From positions 4,526-68,525 of the forward strand of contig CAJTMX010000024.1 of the NCBI GenBank assembly GCA_910577235.1: DNA of 64,000 nt, in the 5' to 3' direction. Made by a program: the position numbers and the translations under genes. The notes under the pieces were generated by a model. That model did not search any database. It was given only the letters and a program-made list of their open reading frames with translations, and was not told the DNA's origin. Source of the stretch: an uncultured Acetatifactor sp. (lineage in GTDB: Bacteria; Bacillota; Clostridia; Lachnospirales; Lachnospiraceae). Below, piece by piece: positions 9,485-18,333 of the stretch. The stretch's first letter is position 1. Each line of letters begins with the position of its first letter.

Positions 9485-10288
9485 CTAGCCGCCCTGCACC
9501 AATATTTTCCGCTCAGCCCTCCGACACAGACTGTAGCCGGCACCCACCAGCACCGCAAGCCAGAAGGCCTGCAAACAGACCGCCCGCAGCATCTCCTCTC
9601 CCGTCATACTGCCGCTGTATACCCGAAGAGGCACATTCTGCATGGCTGCAAAGGGCAGCAGCTCCAAGATAAAGCGCAGCTTATCCGGGAAAAATGGCAG
9701 CGGGATCACCGCCCCCGCAAAGAATTCCACAGCCGATACAAAAAATATTCTGACGCCGTCAGGGGACAGGGTATAAAAAGTCGTGATATAGACCAGCATG
9801 GTGAAGGCCACGATCACCAAAAGCCCCAGCAAAAGAGTTAATAAAAACAGAACGCCGTGGAGAGGGCTTGCAGGCAGCCGCAGTCCGTACGGCAAGGGCA
9901 GCAGCGCCGCCACAGCCAGTATGGGGACGCAGCGCAGCAGCGCTTTGGAGACACGGTTTGCCACCGATCGTGAGAACCACATCTGATAGATACCTATGGG
10001 GCGGCACAGCTCATAGGCAATATTGCCGTTTCGGATGGCCTCAAATATATCGCCCTCTATGATCCAGGCCCCGAACACCGCCAGAAAAGCCTGCTGTAAC
10101 CAAATATAGGTCACCACCGCCTCAAAACTCATAGGAAAGGCCGCCGCGTCCGCCTCATAAAAGGCTCTGTATACCAATATTTCCATGGCGCCCCAGAAAA
10201 ACTGGGTAACGATTCCGGCAGCCGCCGCAGTCCGGTACTGTAATCCCATGGAAAAACGCAGCCTAAAAAAAGAAATATATTTTTTCAT
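9485..10288 (-). CDS. ABC-2 type exporter permease, first subunit
   Basis: A 267-residue, roughly six-helix integral membrane protein starting MKKYISFFRLRFSMGLQYR, a common N-terminus for permeases of this class. Its ATG overlaps the TGA of the ATPase gene (ATGA), showing tight coupling. With the permease at 8633 it would form a heterodimeric channel powered by the 10285 ATPase. Substrate unknown. Confidence 0.82.
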   Translation of the reverse strand: MKKYISFFRLRFSMGLQYRTAAAAGIVTQFFWGAMEILVYRAFYEADAAAFPMSFEAVVTYIWLQQAFLAVFGAWIIEGDIFEAIRNGNIAYELCRPIGIYQMWFSRSVANRVSKALLRCVPILAVAALLPLPYGLRLPASPLHGVLFLLTLLLGLLVIVAFTMLVYITTFYTLSPDGVRIFFVSAVEFFAGAVIPLPFFPDKLRFILELLPFAAMQNVPLRVYSGSMTGEEMLRAVCLQAFWLAVLVGAGYSLCRRAERKILVQGG

Positions 10289-11073
10289 ATCTCATAACTG
10301 CGGTACAGTTCCGCTATCTCCTCGTCAATATTTTCTCCGCCTCTGCGGATATCCTCCAGCGTGCCGTCCAGCAGGATACGCCCTTTGCCGATCAGTATGA
10401 TCCGCCCCGCCAGCGCCTCGATATCCTGCATGTCATGGGTGGTCAGGATCACAGTGGTGCCATGCATCTGATTCTGTTTTTTGATAAAATCCCTTACCGC
10501 CAGCTTGGACACCGCATCCAGGCCGATGGTCGGCTCGTCCAGGAACAGTATCTTGGGACTGTACAGCAGCGAACCGGCAATCTCACAGCGCATACGCTGC
10601 CCTAAGGACAACTGCCTGGCCGGAGTGCGCAGCAGTTCTCCCAGATTCAATAGTTCTGTTAATTCGTCGAGATTGGATCGATAGACCTGATCCGGAATGG
10701 TATAGATATCCTTGAGAAGTTCATAGGAATCTATGACCGGAACATCCCACCACAGCTGCGAGCGCTGTCCAAACACCACGCCGATGCGGCGCACATGTTC
10801 GATTCGGTCTTTCCAGGGCACCCTGCCGTCTATCAGGCAGCTGCCGCTGTCGGGTGTCAATATTCCGCTGAGAATTTTGATCGTGGAGCTTTTCCCCGCT
10901 CCGTTGGGACCGATGTAGCCCACCATCTCTCCGTCCGAAATGGTAAAACTCACATCCCTGAGGGCATGGATTTCCTCGTACTCCCTGTGAAACAGGGCCT
11001 TTACGGCCTCATGAAAACCGCCGCTGCGCTTTGCAATCCTGTACGACTTACACACGTTTTCCATCGTAATCAT
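10285..11073 (-). CDS. ABC exporter ATP-binding protein (NatA-like, COG4586 type)
   Basis: A 262-residue ABC ATPase. Walker A is GYIGPNGAGKSSTIKILSG, the signature is LSLGQRMRCEIAGSLL, Walker B is ILFLDEPTIGLD, and the switch histidine is in LTTHDMQD. ATG 11073 is chosen because AGGAGG lies eight bases upstream; the in-frame codons further up have no such site. It is first in the operon with two ABC-2 permeases and powers their export. Confidence 0.9.
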   Translation of the reverse strand: MITMENVCKSYRIAKRSGGFHEAVKALFHREYEEIHALRDVSFTISDGEMVGYIGPNGAGKSSTIKILSGILTPDSGSCLIDGRVPWKDRIEHVRRIGVVFGQRSQLWWDVPVIDSYELLKDIYTIPDQVYRSNLDELTELLNLGELLRTPARQLSLGQRMRCEIAGSLLYSPKILFLDEPTIGLDAVSKLAVRDFIKKQNQMHGTTVILTTHDMQDIEALAGRIILIGKGRILLDGTLEDIRRGGENIDEEIAELYRSYEI

Positions 11074-11194
11074 CGTTGCTTCCTCCTGGTAGTTATGTCT
11101 GTGCATCTTTCCAAGTAGTCTGGTTCCATCGGATTTTGCCGATGGATACTATTCAGTTTTCCCCGCCGTCCTCTACGTTGGCGCAGGGAATTTT

Positions 11195-11223
11195 ATAATA
11201 CCAAAAACTATACGTCCTGTCAA
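11195..11223 (-). promoter_or_regulatory. Sigma-A promoter of the ABC-2 exporter operon
   Basis: On the minus strand a perfect TTGACA (11218-11223), a 17-base spacer and TATTAT (11195-11200) lie about 120 bases before the ATPase start. Apart from this promoter I see no gene in 11074-11398. Confidence 0.75.
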
Positions 11224-11398
11224 TCCCCGCTTTCATCCAGTTTTATCGCTTTTCCGCACTTTCCAAATATAGTCAATATACATTATCCCGCCACGATCTA
11301 TGGGCCGTTTCAGCAGATTACGGATCATTATCAGTACTTTCCCATTCTCCTGCAAATATCTGCCCGGGGACCGGTTGGGGGGCAGCCGCCCATCCAAG

Positions 11399-13804
11399 CT
11401 ATCCGCTGACAGCAATCACATGGCCGGACAGCATCTGCAGGTATTTTGCGTCACAGGTAATAAAGATCACCTGATTGTTTTCCGCGTATTTCTGGATCAG
11501 TCTGCACGACTGCTCCACTCTTTTCGGGTCCATATCGGTAAACGGATCGTCAAATACCGCCAGGCCGCCGCCCCCCGGGAACAGGTGCTCCAGTACGGCC
11601 AGCCTGAAAGCCAGTGAGATGGTGTCTTTTGTCCCGTTTGACAGGATCTCGTAAGTCAATGCATGGTTTCCGCTTGTCAGTTTTACGGTCATCTGGTCGT
11701 CAAGGGGCGATGCCAGCGAGACGCTCCCGTCAGAGATAAGGGACAGATATTCCCGGAACTTTTCTTCTATGTCCTGCATGGGATTTCCCTTTGCCGTCTC
11801 CTTTACCTGCAGAAATACCTCATAAATATGTTCCCAGTGGGCACAGACGGCTTTACTTTCCTCAAAGTCTGCTTTCGCCTTTGCCAGCTCTTCGGAATAT
11901 TCTTCGGCCGACTTATCGCCCAGTCTTCTCTCCGCTGTGCTAAGATCGTCCCGCAGAGTCGCAAGCTCCTCCTCAAGCTCCTGGATCTTTTCACAGAGCG
12001 CGTTATCATACTGATCCGGATCTTTAATGTTTTGATATTCTTCGGGCACATCCTTTAAAATGCTTAATTTGTCCTCGTTCTTTCGGAGCTGCCGCCTCAG
12101 CTCTTCTATATCGCTGCTTAATCTGTCGACAGAAATATATTTTTCTTCATACTGTCTTTTCACGCTCTCTTTCCCGCCGATGAATCTGTCAACGGGCATG
12201 TTTCCGCAGATATCCTCTATCCGCAGATTTATCTCCTCTGTTGTGGGGATATCCGCGGGAATCTGCGCGTTTTGTTTTTGCAGCTCTTCCCAGGCGTGGG
12301 AATCCAGCCGCATCGCAAGGCTGTCCTTTAGATTTGATACCTCGGCGCTAAGCCTGTCATACTCCTCGGACTTTTCCTGTAATTCTTCCAGACTTTCCAC
12401 ACAATATTTATTGAAAATATCGGAGATTTGTATACTGATCTCCCGGAGTTCTACTTTTACCGCATCCAGATCGATCCCCTGCGGCATCAACTGCATTTCC
12501 ATGATACCCGGAATGTTTATCTCCACGGCTTCAGTAATTGCCAGTTCCCCATCCCCGGCAGACAGGGGCTGGCCGTTTGCGGCTAAGCGGATTTCCACCG
12601 GCGTGTCCCCGAGTCTCCTGATCTTTGCCATCAGATTCAGTCCTGTTATCTGCCCCTCCAGCTTTGCCTGCCGTTTCAGCAGACTCCGGACAGACTTTAT
12701 CTCTTCCCTGTCTATGGGGGCCAATGCCTGTAATCTGTTGTCTTTGGACTTCCAGGCTGACTGAATCTTTTCTGTCTTAAGGTATAAATCTCGTATTTTC
12801 GCATTATTCTGCTTTTTCTGTAGCTCTGAACATTCCTTTAATAGATTATCTATTTCCGGCCATTTTTTCAGAGCGTTTTCCTGCTCGGACAGAGTTTCTT
12901 TCTGTGCGTCTATCTGGCGCAGCAACAGATTCCGCTGTTCCAATACACTTTTATACCGCCGAAAATTTTCTCTCCTGTCTTCCGCTGCTTTTTTCTCCGC
13001 AAAGGCTCCCTTAATACCGGCTTTGCAGCTCTCTACATTTCTTTCCGCCTCTTCCGCGCTGGTCTGGGCCTCCGCCAGCCGTTCCCTGGCATAATAAGCC
13101 TGTAATATTTTGCCCGGTTTCTTCTGCCATTCGTTCTGGATGCCCCTCTTGGCACCGCCCTCCGGCAAGTCTGCGGCAAAGTCCCAATGGGACTGATACT
13201 CAGCCAGCGTTTCCTTAAGCTTTGTCTCCAGCCTGTCCAGAGATACCCCTCCGGTTTCCATGACTGCCTGGGTAACTACGGCGGCAAGATCCTTTCGGAT
13301 CGTACCTGGTTCAGAACTTTTCTTTTTCGCCTGCAGATCCTGCAAGATACACTCTACCATTTTCTGCTGGCGTTTCTGGGACGCAAAGACTACCTCTCCC
13401 CAAACGCCCTCTCCATACTTCAGCTCGCCCTGCAATATTTTTCCGATCTCATCGGCTGACTTTATAATGGTTCCGTCCGGAGTGGTCATCTTACTGTTTC
13501 CCTTTCCTCTCTCCCACTCCTTTGCAATCTTGTAGATTCCGTTCCCAGTCTCAAAGCGAAGAGCTCCGTCTACACAGTCTCCCTCCGGCCCGCTTACCGT
13601 TTTCGGAAAATACAGGTCCATAAATTCAATGTCTTTTCTCCCGTCAAGCTTTACTTCCTGAAACAGCAGACGGTAAATTAAGTCTGCCATTGTGCTTTTT
13701 CCGCTCTCATTCTCACCCACGATGATGTTAAGTCCATCGTCAAATTCGATTTCTCTATCCCGTACCCCCGCAAACTGCTCGCATTCCACTTTCTTTATTT
13801 TCAT
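11399..13804 (-). CDS. SbcC/Rad50-like (YhaN-like) ATPase
   Basis: An 801-residue SMC-like ATPase. Walker A (IIVGENESGKST) is near residue 35, and long coiled-coil segments fill the centre. The C-terminal lobe has SNGTKDTISLAFRLAVLEH (ABC signature-like) and LAVFDDPFTDMD (Walker B). It is shorter than SbcC and has no obvious CxxC hook, closer to the YhaN type. AAGGAGA nine bases before ATG 13804 supports that start. It lies downstream of a metallophosphoesterase gene on the same strand, so the pair should form an SbcCD-like nuclease acting on DNA ends or hairpins. Confidence 0.82.
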   Translation of the reverse strand: MKIKKVECEQFAGVRDREIEFDDGLNIIVGENESGKSTMADLIYRLLFQEVKLDGRKDIEFMDLYFPKTVSGPEGDCVDGALRFETGNGIYKIAKEWERGKGNSKMTTPDGTIIKSADEIGKILQGELKYGEGVWGEVVFASQKRQQKMVECILQDLQAKKKSSEPGTIRKDLAAVVTQAVMETGGVSLDRLETKLKETLAEYQSHWDFAADLPEGGAKRGIQNEWQKKPGKILQAYYARERLAEAQTSAEEAERNVESCKAGIKGAFAEKKAAEDRRENFRRYKSVLEQRNLLLRQIDAQKETLSEQENALKKWPEIDNLLKECSELQKKQNNAKIRDLYLKTEKIQSAWKSKDNRLQALAPIDREEIKSVRSLLKRQAKLEGQITGLNLMAKIRRLGDTPVEIRLAANGQPLSAGDGELAITEAVEINIPGIMEMQLMPQGIDLDAVKVELREISIQISDIFNKYCVESLEELQEKSEEYDRLSAEVSNLKDSLAMRLDSHAWEELQKQNAQIPADIPTTEEINLRIEDICGNMPVDRFIGGKESVKRQYEEKYISVDRLSSDIEELRRQLRKNEDKLSILKDVPEEYQNIKDPDQYDNALCEKIQELEEELATLRDDLSTAERRLGDKSAEEYSEELAKAKADFEESKAVCAHWEHIYEVFLQVKETAKGNPMQDIEEKFREYLSLISDGSVSLASPLDDQMTVKLTSGNHALTYEILSNGTKDTISLAFRLAVLEHLFPGGGGLAVFDDPFTDMDPKRVEQSCRLIQKYAENNQVIFITCDAKYLQMLSGHVIAVSG

Positions 13805-13852
13805 CTGTCGGTTTCTCCTTTTTACTGCCTGGCGATCATTTGTTCTACGCAT

Positions 13853-14124
13853 CCCGGTATTGATTTTAGCGCCTGACGATATTTGCCCTGCACCTCCCGG
13901 CACTGCTTTTCTGCCTGACGCACATATGCCCTACTCATCCCGGCACTGCTTTTCTGCCTGACGTACATATGCCCTACTCATCCCGGCACTGCTTTTCTGC
14001 CTGACGTACATATGCCCTACTCATTCCGGCACTGCTTTTCTGCCTGACGCACATATGCCCTGCGCCTCCCGGCACTGCTTTTCTGTCTGACGCACATATG
14101 CCCTACTCATCCCGGCACTGCCGT
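13853..14124. repeat. 43-bp tandem repeat (minisatellite), about six copies
   Basis: Units begin with CCCGGCACTGCTTTTCTGCC and include ACATATGCCCTACTCAT. They start at 13853 (diverged), 13896, 13939, 13982, 14025, 14068 and, partially, 14111. The central copies differ at only one to five positions. The last copy runs into the stop codon of the metallophosphoesterase gene. A still more diverged copy appears to cover the ATPase ribosome site at about 13810-13852. The period is not a multiple of three and no gene uses the array. Confidence 0.93.
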
Positions 14125-15245
14125 ATAAGTTCGTAGGCCATCTGCAATTCGGTGGGTTCGTCCAGAAACCGCTCCATAAACTGAGCCGCGAAACCCAGCT
14201 CCGAGAACTCGCTGCGTATCCTTTCCACAGTGATCTCCGGGCTTAACTCATAGTCGTCTGTTTCATATGTCAGAAACCTGCCAAGCGCCGTCTGATATAT
14301 CCTGGCCCGCTCATCATATTCATCCTGCTTTGCTGTTCCGGTAATCTTTACTCTGACTATGGCATTTGGCCGGAGACCGGCTGTGGCATTTTCCAGTTTC
14401 TTTTGCAGCGAGTCCTTCTTGGCCGCTCTGATATCCAGTGCAAGGTCATAATATCTCACCCTGCCGCTGATGAATTTATGGGCAGAGACTATGGTCTTCC
14501 CATCGCTTTTTTCCAGAGAGATGACAAAGCAGCATCCCTCCGTGTTATTATGTAAGTCTGTCTGTTCATGTGTTCCGGGATTGAAGATCTTATGCCCCGT
14601 CCTATCCTCATTCTCTTCCAGATCGGGATACGGGATATGCGTATGTCCCATCAGCCATATATCCACCGGAATATCCCGCAGCTCTTTCTCCGTCATAAGG
14701 AAATACTCTTCCTTCCTGTCAGGTGTGATCCCTTTAATCGCGCCGTGTGCGAGACCAATATGGAATGCGTCATCCTTGGGGATCTCTGTCTCTCTGATCC
14801 AGGCAAGATTATTTTCCCCGGAATGCTTTGCATGACAAAACGCAGGATATATCACTACCCGCTCATCGCCGATCTCAAAGGAATATTCTCTGAATACATT
14901 GAGAAGTACAACATTGTGGGCGTGACCTTGCAGGGCTTTCTCAAATTCCTTCCATACCCGCTCGTCTCCCGTATAATAATCATGGTTTCCGGGCAGCACC
15001 AGCACGGTCCCGGAAAACTCTGCCAGAATCTCCGCAGCCTGTTTCACATCACCGGCTTTGACGGTACTGATATTGTCAAACAGATCTCCCGTGACCGCAA
15101 ATAGCCCGCAGCCCTCCTGTTCGGCCTGCCTTACCATGGCTCTCATGCTTTCAAACCGGCTCTGTATCAGTTTTTCTCTTACATCCGGATACCGGTCATA
15201 CTTTTTCCCAATATGGTTGTCGCCCGTGACAAATATCTTTAGCAT
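14103..15245 (-). CDS. SbcD-like metallophosphoesterase
   Basis: A 380-residue calcineurin-type phosphoesterase. Metal-binding motifs appear in order: TGDNHIG near residue 8, TGDLFD, LPGNHDYYTG, the histidine region GLAHGAIKG, and WLMGHTHIPYP. The C-terminal third would be the capping domain of SbcD/Mre11-type nucleases. AGGAGGG lies five bases before ATG 15245. The downstream ATPase is its likely partner in processing DNA ends. The last 22 bases of the gene overlap the 43-bp repeat array, so its C-terminus may have been reshaped by repeat growth. Confidence 0.87.
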   Translation of the reverse strand: MLKIFVTGDNHIGKKYDRYPDVREKLIQSRFESMRAMVRQAEQEGCGLFAVTGDLFDNISTVKAGDVKQAAEILAEFSGTVLVLPGNHDYYTGDERVWKEFEKALQGHAHNVVLLNVFREYSFEIGDERVVIYPAFCHAKHSGENNLAWIRETEIPKDDAFHIGLAHGAIKGITPDRKEEYFLMTEKELRDIPVDIWLMGHTHIPYPDLEENEDRTGHKIFNPGTHEQTDLHNNTEGCCFVISLEKSDGKTIVSAHKFISGRVRYYDLALDIRAAKKDSLQKKLENATAGLRPNAIVRVKITGTAKQDEYDERARIYQTALGRFLTYETDDYELSPEITVERIRSEFSELGFAAQFMERFLDEPTELQMAYELIRQCRDE

Positions 15246-15480
15246 GCCTGCCCTCCTGTATTTCACCATATAGTGTCTTCTTTTTCATAAACATAATATA
15301 GCATCATTAAATCGCTGTGTCAATATTCATATTTCATACACATCAAGGTCTGTCTGTCCCCGGCCCGGACAGTGACCCGGAAAATGTGTTTTTGGCGTTT
15401 AACTGCAAACGGCTCAAGCTGAAATCCGGCAAGTTGACAGGGAAGGATAGGGCGGCACTGAAAAGGATTGCATGGTTTCC

Positions 15481-16164
15481 TTACCTTGTAGGCATCCGGA
15501 AACCTTCAAGGGCCTTGTTTAAATAGTCATTAAAGGGTTTCATAATACGGAATATCTCTGCAGCCTTTGCAATAAATGTATCTGTACTGTTCATTTCCTC
15601 ATCTTTTAACGGATATTCCAGATACCAGCTCTTATATTTTAGATATTCCGCTTGCGGATGTTCTTTATCATATCCGGCGGGAACATTTTTTAATGCGGTT
15701 CCCTGGACCGCAAAATATCTTTCAAACTCCGGCGCATGTATTATATTCTCCCACTCTTCGCCGTTCCGGGCAATATAATCCCGTATCCTGTTTGTTGCGT
15801 CTTTAAACATATCCGCAAACAAGCCGCCGCCTAAAAAGGACTGATCGCCAGGCTTTATCATAAGATAGTACCCAACAGGAACAGGCAGCTTGCCCTTGGA
15901 AGATATATGGGCGCGAAATGCCGGATTATAGGGGGATTTGTCATGGCTGAAACGGGTGTCTCTCACAAGCTTAAAGGTCAGGTCTTTCGGATTGTTATGT
16001 AATATGCTGCTGTCAAACTTTCCGATCTCCAGCATCAATGCCTGCAATAATTCTTCAAATTCGGCATTTGCCTTTTTATAATCATCCTTATTCGCATGAT
16101 ACCATTCACGGTTATTATTCATGTTTAATGCTGTTAAGTAATCAATAATATATGTGGTATTCAT
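15481..16164 (-). CDS. DUF2461 family protein
   Basis: A 227-residue soluble protein with hallmarks of DUF2461 (TIGR02453): NNNREWYHANKDDYKKANAEF at the N-terminus, KLVRDTRFSHDKSPYNPAFRA in the middle and GGGLFADMFKDATNRIRDYI further on. The biochemical role of the family is not established. It stands alone: the genes on either side are not obviously related. The 235 bp between it and the metallophosphoesterase hold only a short plus-strand stretch, around 15380-15480, that reads like the end of an old gene I cannot identify. Confidence 0.8.
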   Translation of the reverse strand: MNTTYIIDYLTALNMNNNREWYHANKDDYKKANAEFEELLQALMLEIGKFDSSILHNNPKDLTFKLVRDTRFSHDKSPYNPAFRAHISSKGKLPVPVGYYLMIKPGDQSFLGGGLFADMFKDATNRIRDYIARNGEEWENIIHAPEFERYFAVQGTALKNVPAGYDKEHPQAEYLKYKSWYLEYPLKDEEMNSTDTFIAKAAEIFRIMKPFNDYLNKALEGFRMPTR

Positions 16165-16179
16165 AATCTGCTGTCTCCT

Positions 16180-17031
16180 TTACGATTTCTGGACTATAGA
16201 AAGCTGTGTGGAATCTAAAAATTCCTGTATCAAACGTTTTATACTCTCCGGAGATTGGTATGGTTTACAGAACGAAAAGTCCTGGGACAGATTGTCAATC
16301 TCTTCCATAGCGTTTTTCACATCCAACATTGTCTGAATGGGTATTTCCGTGGCTGTCATATAGTCCAGCTGCAGCGGACTTATTCTATGGCTTTGTATCG
16401 CATAATTCACTCTGTCTTTACATTTACACTTGCCCCCGCCGTATTCTCCGCAATACTGTCCTAAAAAGTCTGCCATTTTTTTCCGTATCCTGGATAGCCG
16501 CTGACGGTATGTCTCCGGGGTAATACCCAAAATATCCCCTGCAATGCGGCTGTCAATCTTAAACATTGTGCCCAGTATAAAAATACATCTGCTTTCCGTG
16601 TCGAGACATTGAAGCATCACATTGGTACAGGACATTTTCAGTTCCTCCGCCAGAATTTCCTTTTCCACATTCTGCGTCAGATCCGGTATATCCTGTATTT
16701 TTCCCTTCTCAATATCGTCTCCATAATACTCGAAACTCAACGGATAGTGGGCAAACATATGCTTTTTGTAATTTTTCAGATGATTAGTGGCGATGCTGAA
16801 TACCCATGTTGTAAATGAGCTGTCGCCTCTAAAAGAGGAGAGATGCGTAATGATCTTCAGCAGAATGTCCTGTGTGGCATCCTCCGCGTCCGCAAATGTA
16901 CCAAGCATCCGCAAAGATAAATTGAACACTATGTCCTGTACACCTGTGACAAGGGTTTCAAGGGCTTTTTTATCCCCTGATGTGGCTTTATCAACTAAAG
17001 CCCGTAGTTCTTCATTTGTTTTTCTATTCAT
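16180..17031 (-). CDS. ECF-like RNA polymerase sigma factor with C-terminal extension
   Basis: A 283-residue sigma-70 protein. Region 2 is near residues 30-95 (LSLRMLGTFADAEDATQDIL, then FTTWVFSIATNHLKNYKK), and region 4 near 160-205 (GDILGITPETYRQRLSRIRKK). About 80 residues follow, including a CGEYGGGKCKCKDR cysteine cluster that might bind metal. That extension makes it longer than a classical ECF factor. ATG 17031 has AAAGGAG seven bases upstream. A strong sigma-A promoter lies about 210 bases further up. No anti-sigma gene adjoins it, so the extension may be regulatory. Confidence 0.8.
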   Translation of the reverse strand: MNRKTNEELRALVDKATSGDKKALETLVTGVQDIVFNLSLRMLGTFADAEDATQDILLKIITHLSSFRGDSSFTTWVFSIATNHLKNYKKHMFAHYPLSFEYYGDDIEKGKIQDIPDLTQNVEKEILAEELKMSCTNVMLQCLDTESRCIFILGTMFKIDSRIAGDILGITPETYRQRLSRIRKKMADFLGQYCGEYGGGKCKCKDRVNYAIQSHRISPLQLDYMTATEIPIQTMLDVKNAMEEIDNLSQDFSFCKPYQSPESIKRLIQEFLDSTQLSIVQKS

Positions 17032-17238
17032 AGTTATACTCCTTTGCGTGTTGCAGCACGCATACCAATCAATATTTGAAGGTTTACCTTCATACTTTTC
17101 TGCCTCCTGCTTAATTAGACAACATTCCCCAGCGTGTGTGACAGAAATACCGAAATGTATCCTTATATACAGAAACAGCAGATAGAATAATGTCCCCATA
17201 GATGCGGAAATTATATTCTTTCTGCTGTTGTATCCCTT

Positions 17239-17266
17239 ATTATACATGGAACAAAACGCTTGTCAA
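17239..17266 (-). promoter_or_regulatory. Sigma-A promoter of the 17031 sigma gene
   Basis: On the minus strand TTGACA (17261-17266), a 16-base spacer and TATAAT (17239-17244) give consensus hexamers. The leader to the start codon is about 200 bases. A weaker ECF-like TGTAAC-N15-CGTG pair lies further upstream at 17301-17325. Confidence 0.8.
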
Positions 17267-17439
17267 GTACTGTTTCCTTTTGCTCTCTTTCACACTATAT
17301 CACGCTGCAAAATGACATTGTTACATATTCGGGCTTGCAATATATTTCCCATTGTGATATGCTTTCTTCATAAAGGTGGATTTTGGTAGGTTCTAATCTG
17401 GATACCAAATTGTTCTTTTTTCTTTATTCGCACTCTCAT

Positions 17440-17662
17440 TGGACCAAAACAGGAATGTCCAGGGCGTGACTTCCCGTTGGTTGGCGGAGATTTTTCCCTA
17501 TTGCCATTGTTGTTTTAATCGCTTGCATTGAGACTGCTCACAATTTATCCGGCCCCTTATCCACACACTCTTTCTGTATTCAATTCCGAATTACCGCAGA
17601 GCGGCAAGCTATCTCCGCTCATCCTGCTCCTTCGTGGAAACCCGCGGGAAACCGTACTCCAT
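17440..17662 (-). pseudogene. Serine recombinase (resolvase/invertase) N-terminal remnant
   Basis: The minus strand from ATG 17662 reads MEYGFPRVSTKEQDERR, stop, LAALR, stop, FGIEYRKSVWI. This matches the N-terminus of serine recombinases (YGYxRVSTxxQ...RQLxALxxxGI), including the catalytic-serine motif. Two stops sit where Gln and Glu codons are expected, and the rest is scrambled. It is a dead remnant of a mobile element. The remaining 17267-17439 and 17663-17837 show no gene. Confidence 0.6.
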
Positions 17663-17837
17663 AGACCTCCCCCATTTATTACTTGGAGATTGTAAGCCCA
17701 CTACCCAACATATGTGGCTTACGTACCTTTTTACGCTCCTTAATTATGGGAAAATGCAGATAGGGCAGGAACAACAGCGATAGTACGGCAGGAAACGGAA
17801 TAACCTGTGCAGGAACAGCGAAAAAATATAAGGTACC

Positions 17838-18239
17838 TTGACAAATAAATAGACTTTACACTTCGGAGGTGGTATACTACTTTATACGGAGGTAAAATCA
17901 TATGGACAAAGAAACCATGGATATGTTTCAAACAATTATAGATCAGCTTCACAAGATGGATACCAGGCTTGACAAGATGGATACCAGGCTTGACAAGATG
18001 GATAATCGCATGGAAGTAATAGAAGTCAGACAAAACAAAATGCATGAACAGTTGAATGAATTACAGCTTTCTCAGAAACTTTTTGAGATGAACGCCAACA
18101 AGAAATTAGCAAGATTGCAGGATGGCATGGACACGGTGGAAGAGATCCTCAAAATGCATGAACTGATACCGGGATGACCCAAGCAGCTACATAACCGAAT
18201 ATACCGGCCAAAAGAGTGTAAAGTCTATTTAATTGTCAA
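17838..18239. repeat. 25-bp inverted repeats flanking the coiled-coil gene
   Basis: The sequence at 17838-17862 (TTGACAAATAAATAGACTTT, then ACACT) recurs inverted at 18215-18239 with one mismatch in 25. The two arms enclose 352 bp holding one small gene. The right arm also overlaps a terminator stem. There is no obvious target-site duplication. The layout resembles a MITE-sized cassette but could be a regulatory repeat. Confidence 0.85.
17902..18177 (+). CDS. Small coiled-coil protein with 7-residue repeats
   Basis: A 91-residue, highly charged protein without signal or membrane segment. Heptad-like repeats KMDTRLD, KMDTRLD and KMDNRME (residues 14-34) are encoded by near-identical 21-bp units and predict a parallel coiled coil throughout. 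GGAGG nine bases before the ATG supports the start. Similar short heptad-repeat proteins are common in Clostridia, but I know of no established function. It has its own terminator and lies between inverted repeats. Confidence 0.75.
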   Translation: MDKETMDMFQTIIDQLHKMDTRLDKMDTRLDKMDNRMEVIEVRQNKMHEQLNELQLSQKLFEMNANKKLARLQDGMDTVEEILKMHELIPG

Positions 18240-18258
18240 TGGCTTTACACTCTTTTTT
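18212..18258 (+). terminator. Rho-independent terminator
   Basis: A perfect 12-bp stem, AAGAGTGTAAAG (18212-18223) with CTTTACACTCTT (18243-18254), is followed by a T-tract. It ends the small coiled-coil gene. Confidence 0.85.
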
Positions 18259-18333
18259 CCCTTCCCCGGCAGTCTCGCACTTTACCATATATGAATACCA
18301 TTCACCCGCATTTTGAAACAGCAGTTTCGGCAC

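Noticed and set aside
11233..11415. Minus-strand 60-codon frame in the gap after the SbcC-like gene
   Set aside because: It overlaps the ATPase gene end, lacks a ribosome site and has no recognisable motif.
13853..14124. 43-bp units considered as CRISPR repeats
   Set aside because: The copies are directly adjacent with no unique spacers, so this is a tandem minisatellite.
15317..15526. Plus-strand open frame overlapping the end of the DUF2461 gene
   Set aside because: It has no ribosome site and runs into a well-supported gene on the other strand; at most part of it (15380-15480) is an unidentified gene end.
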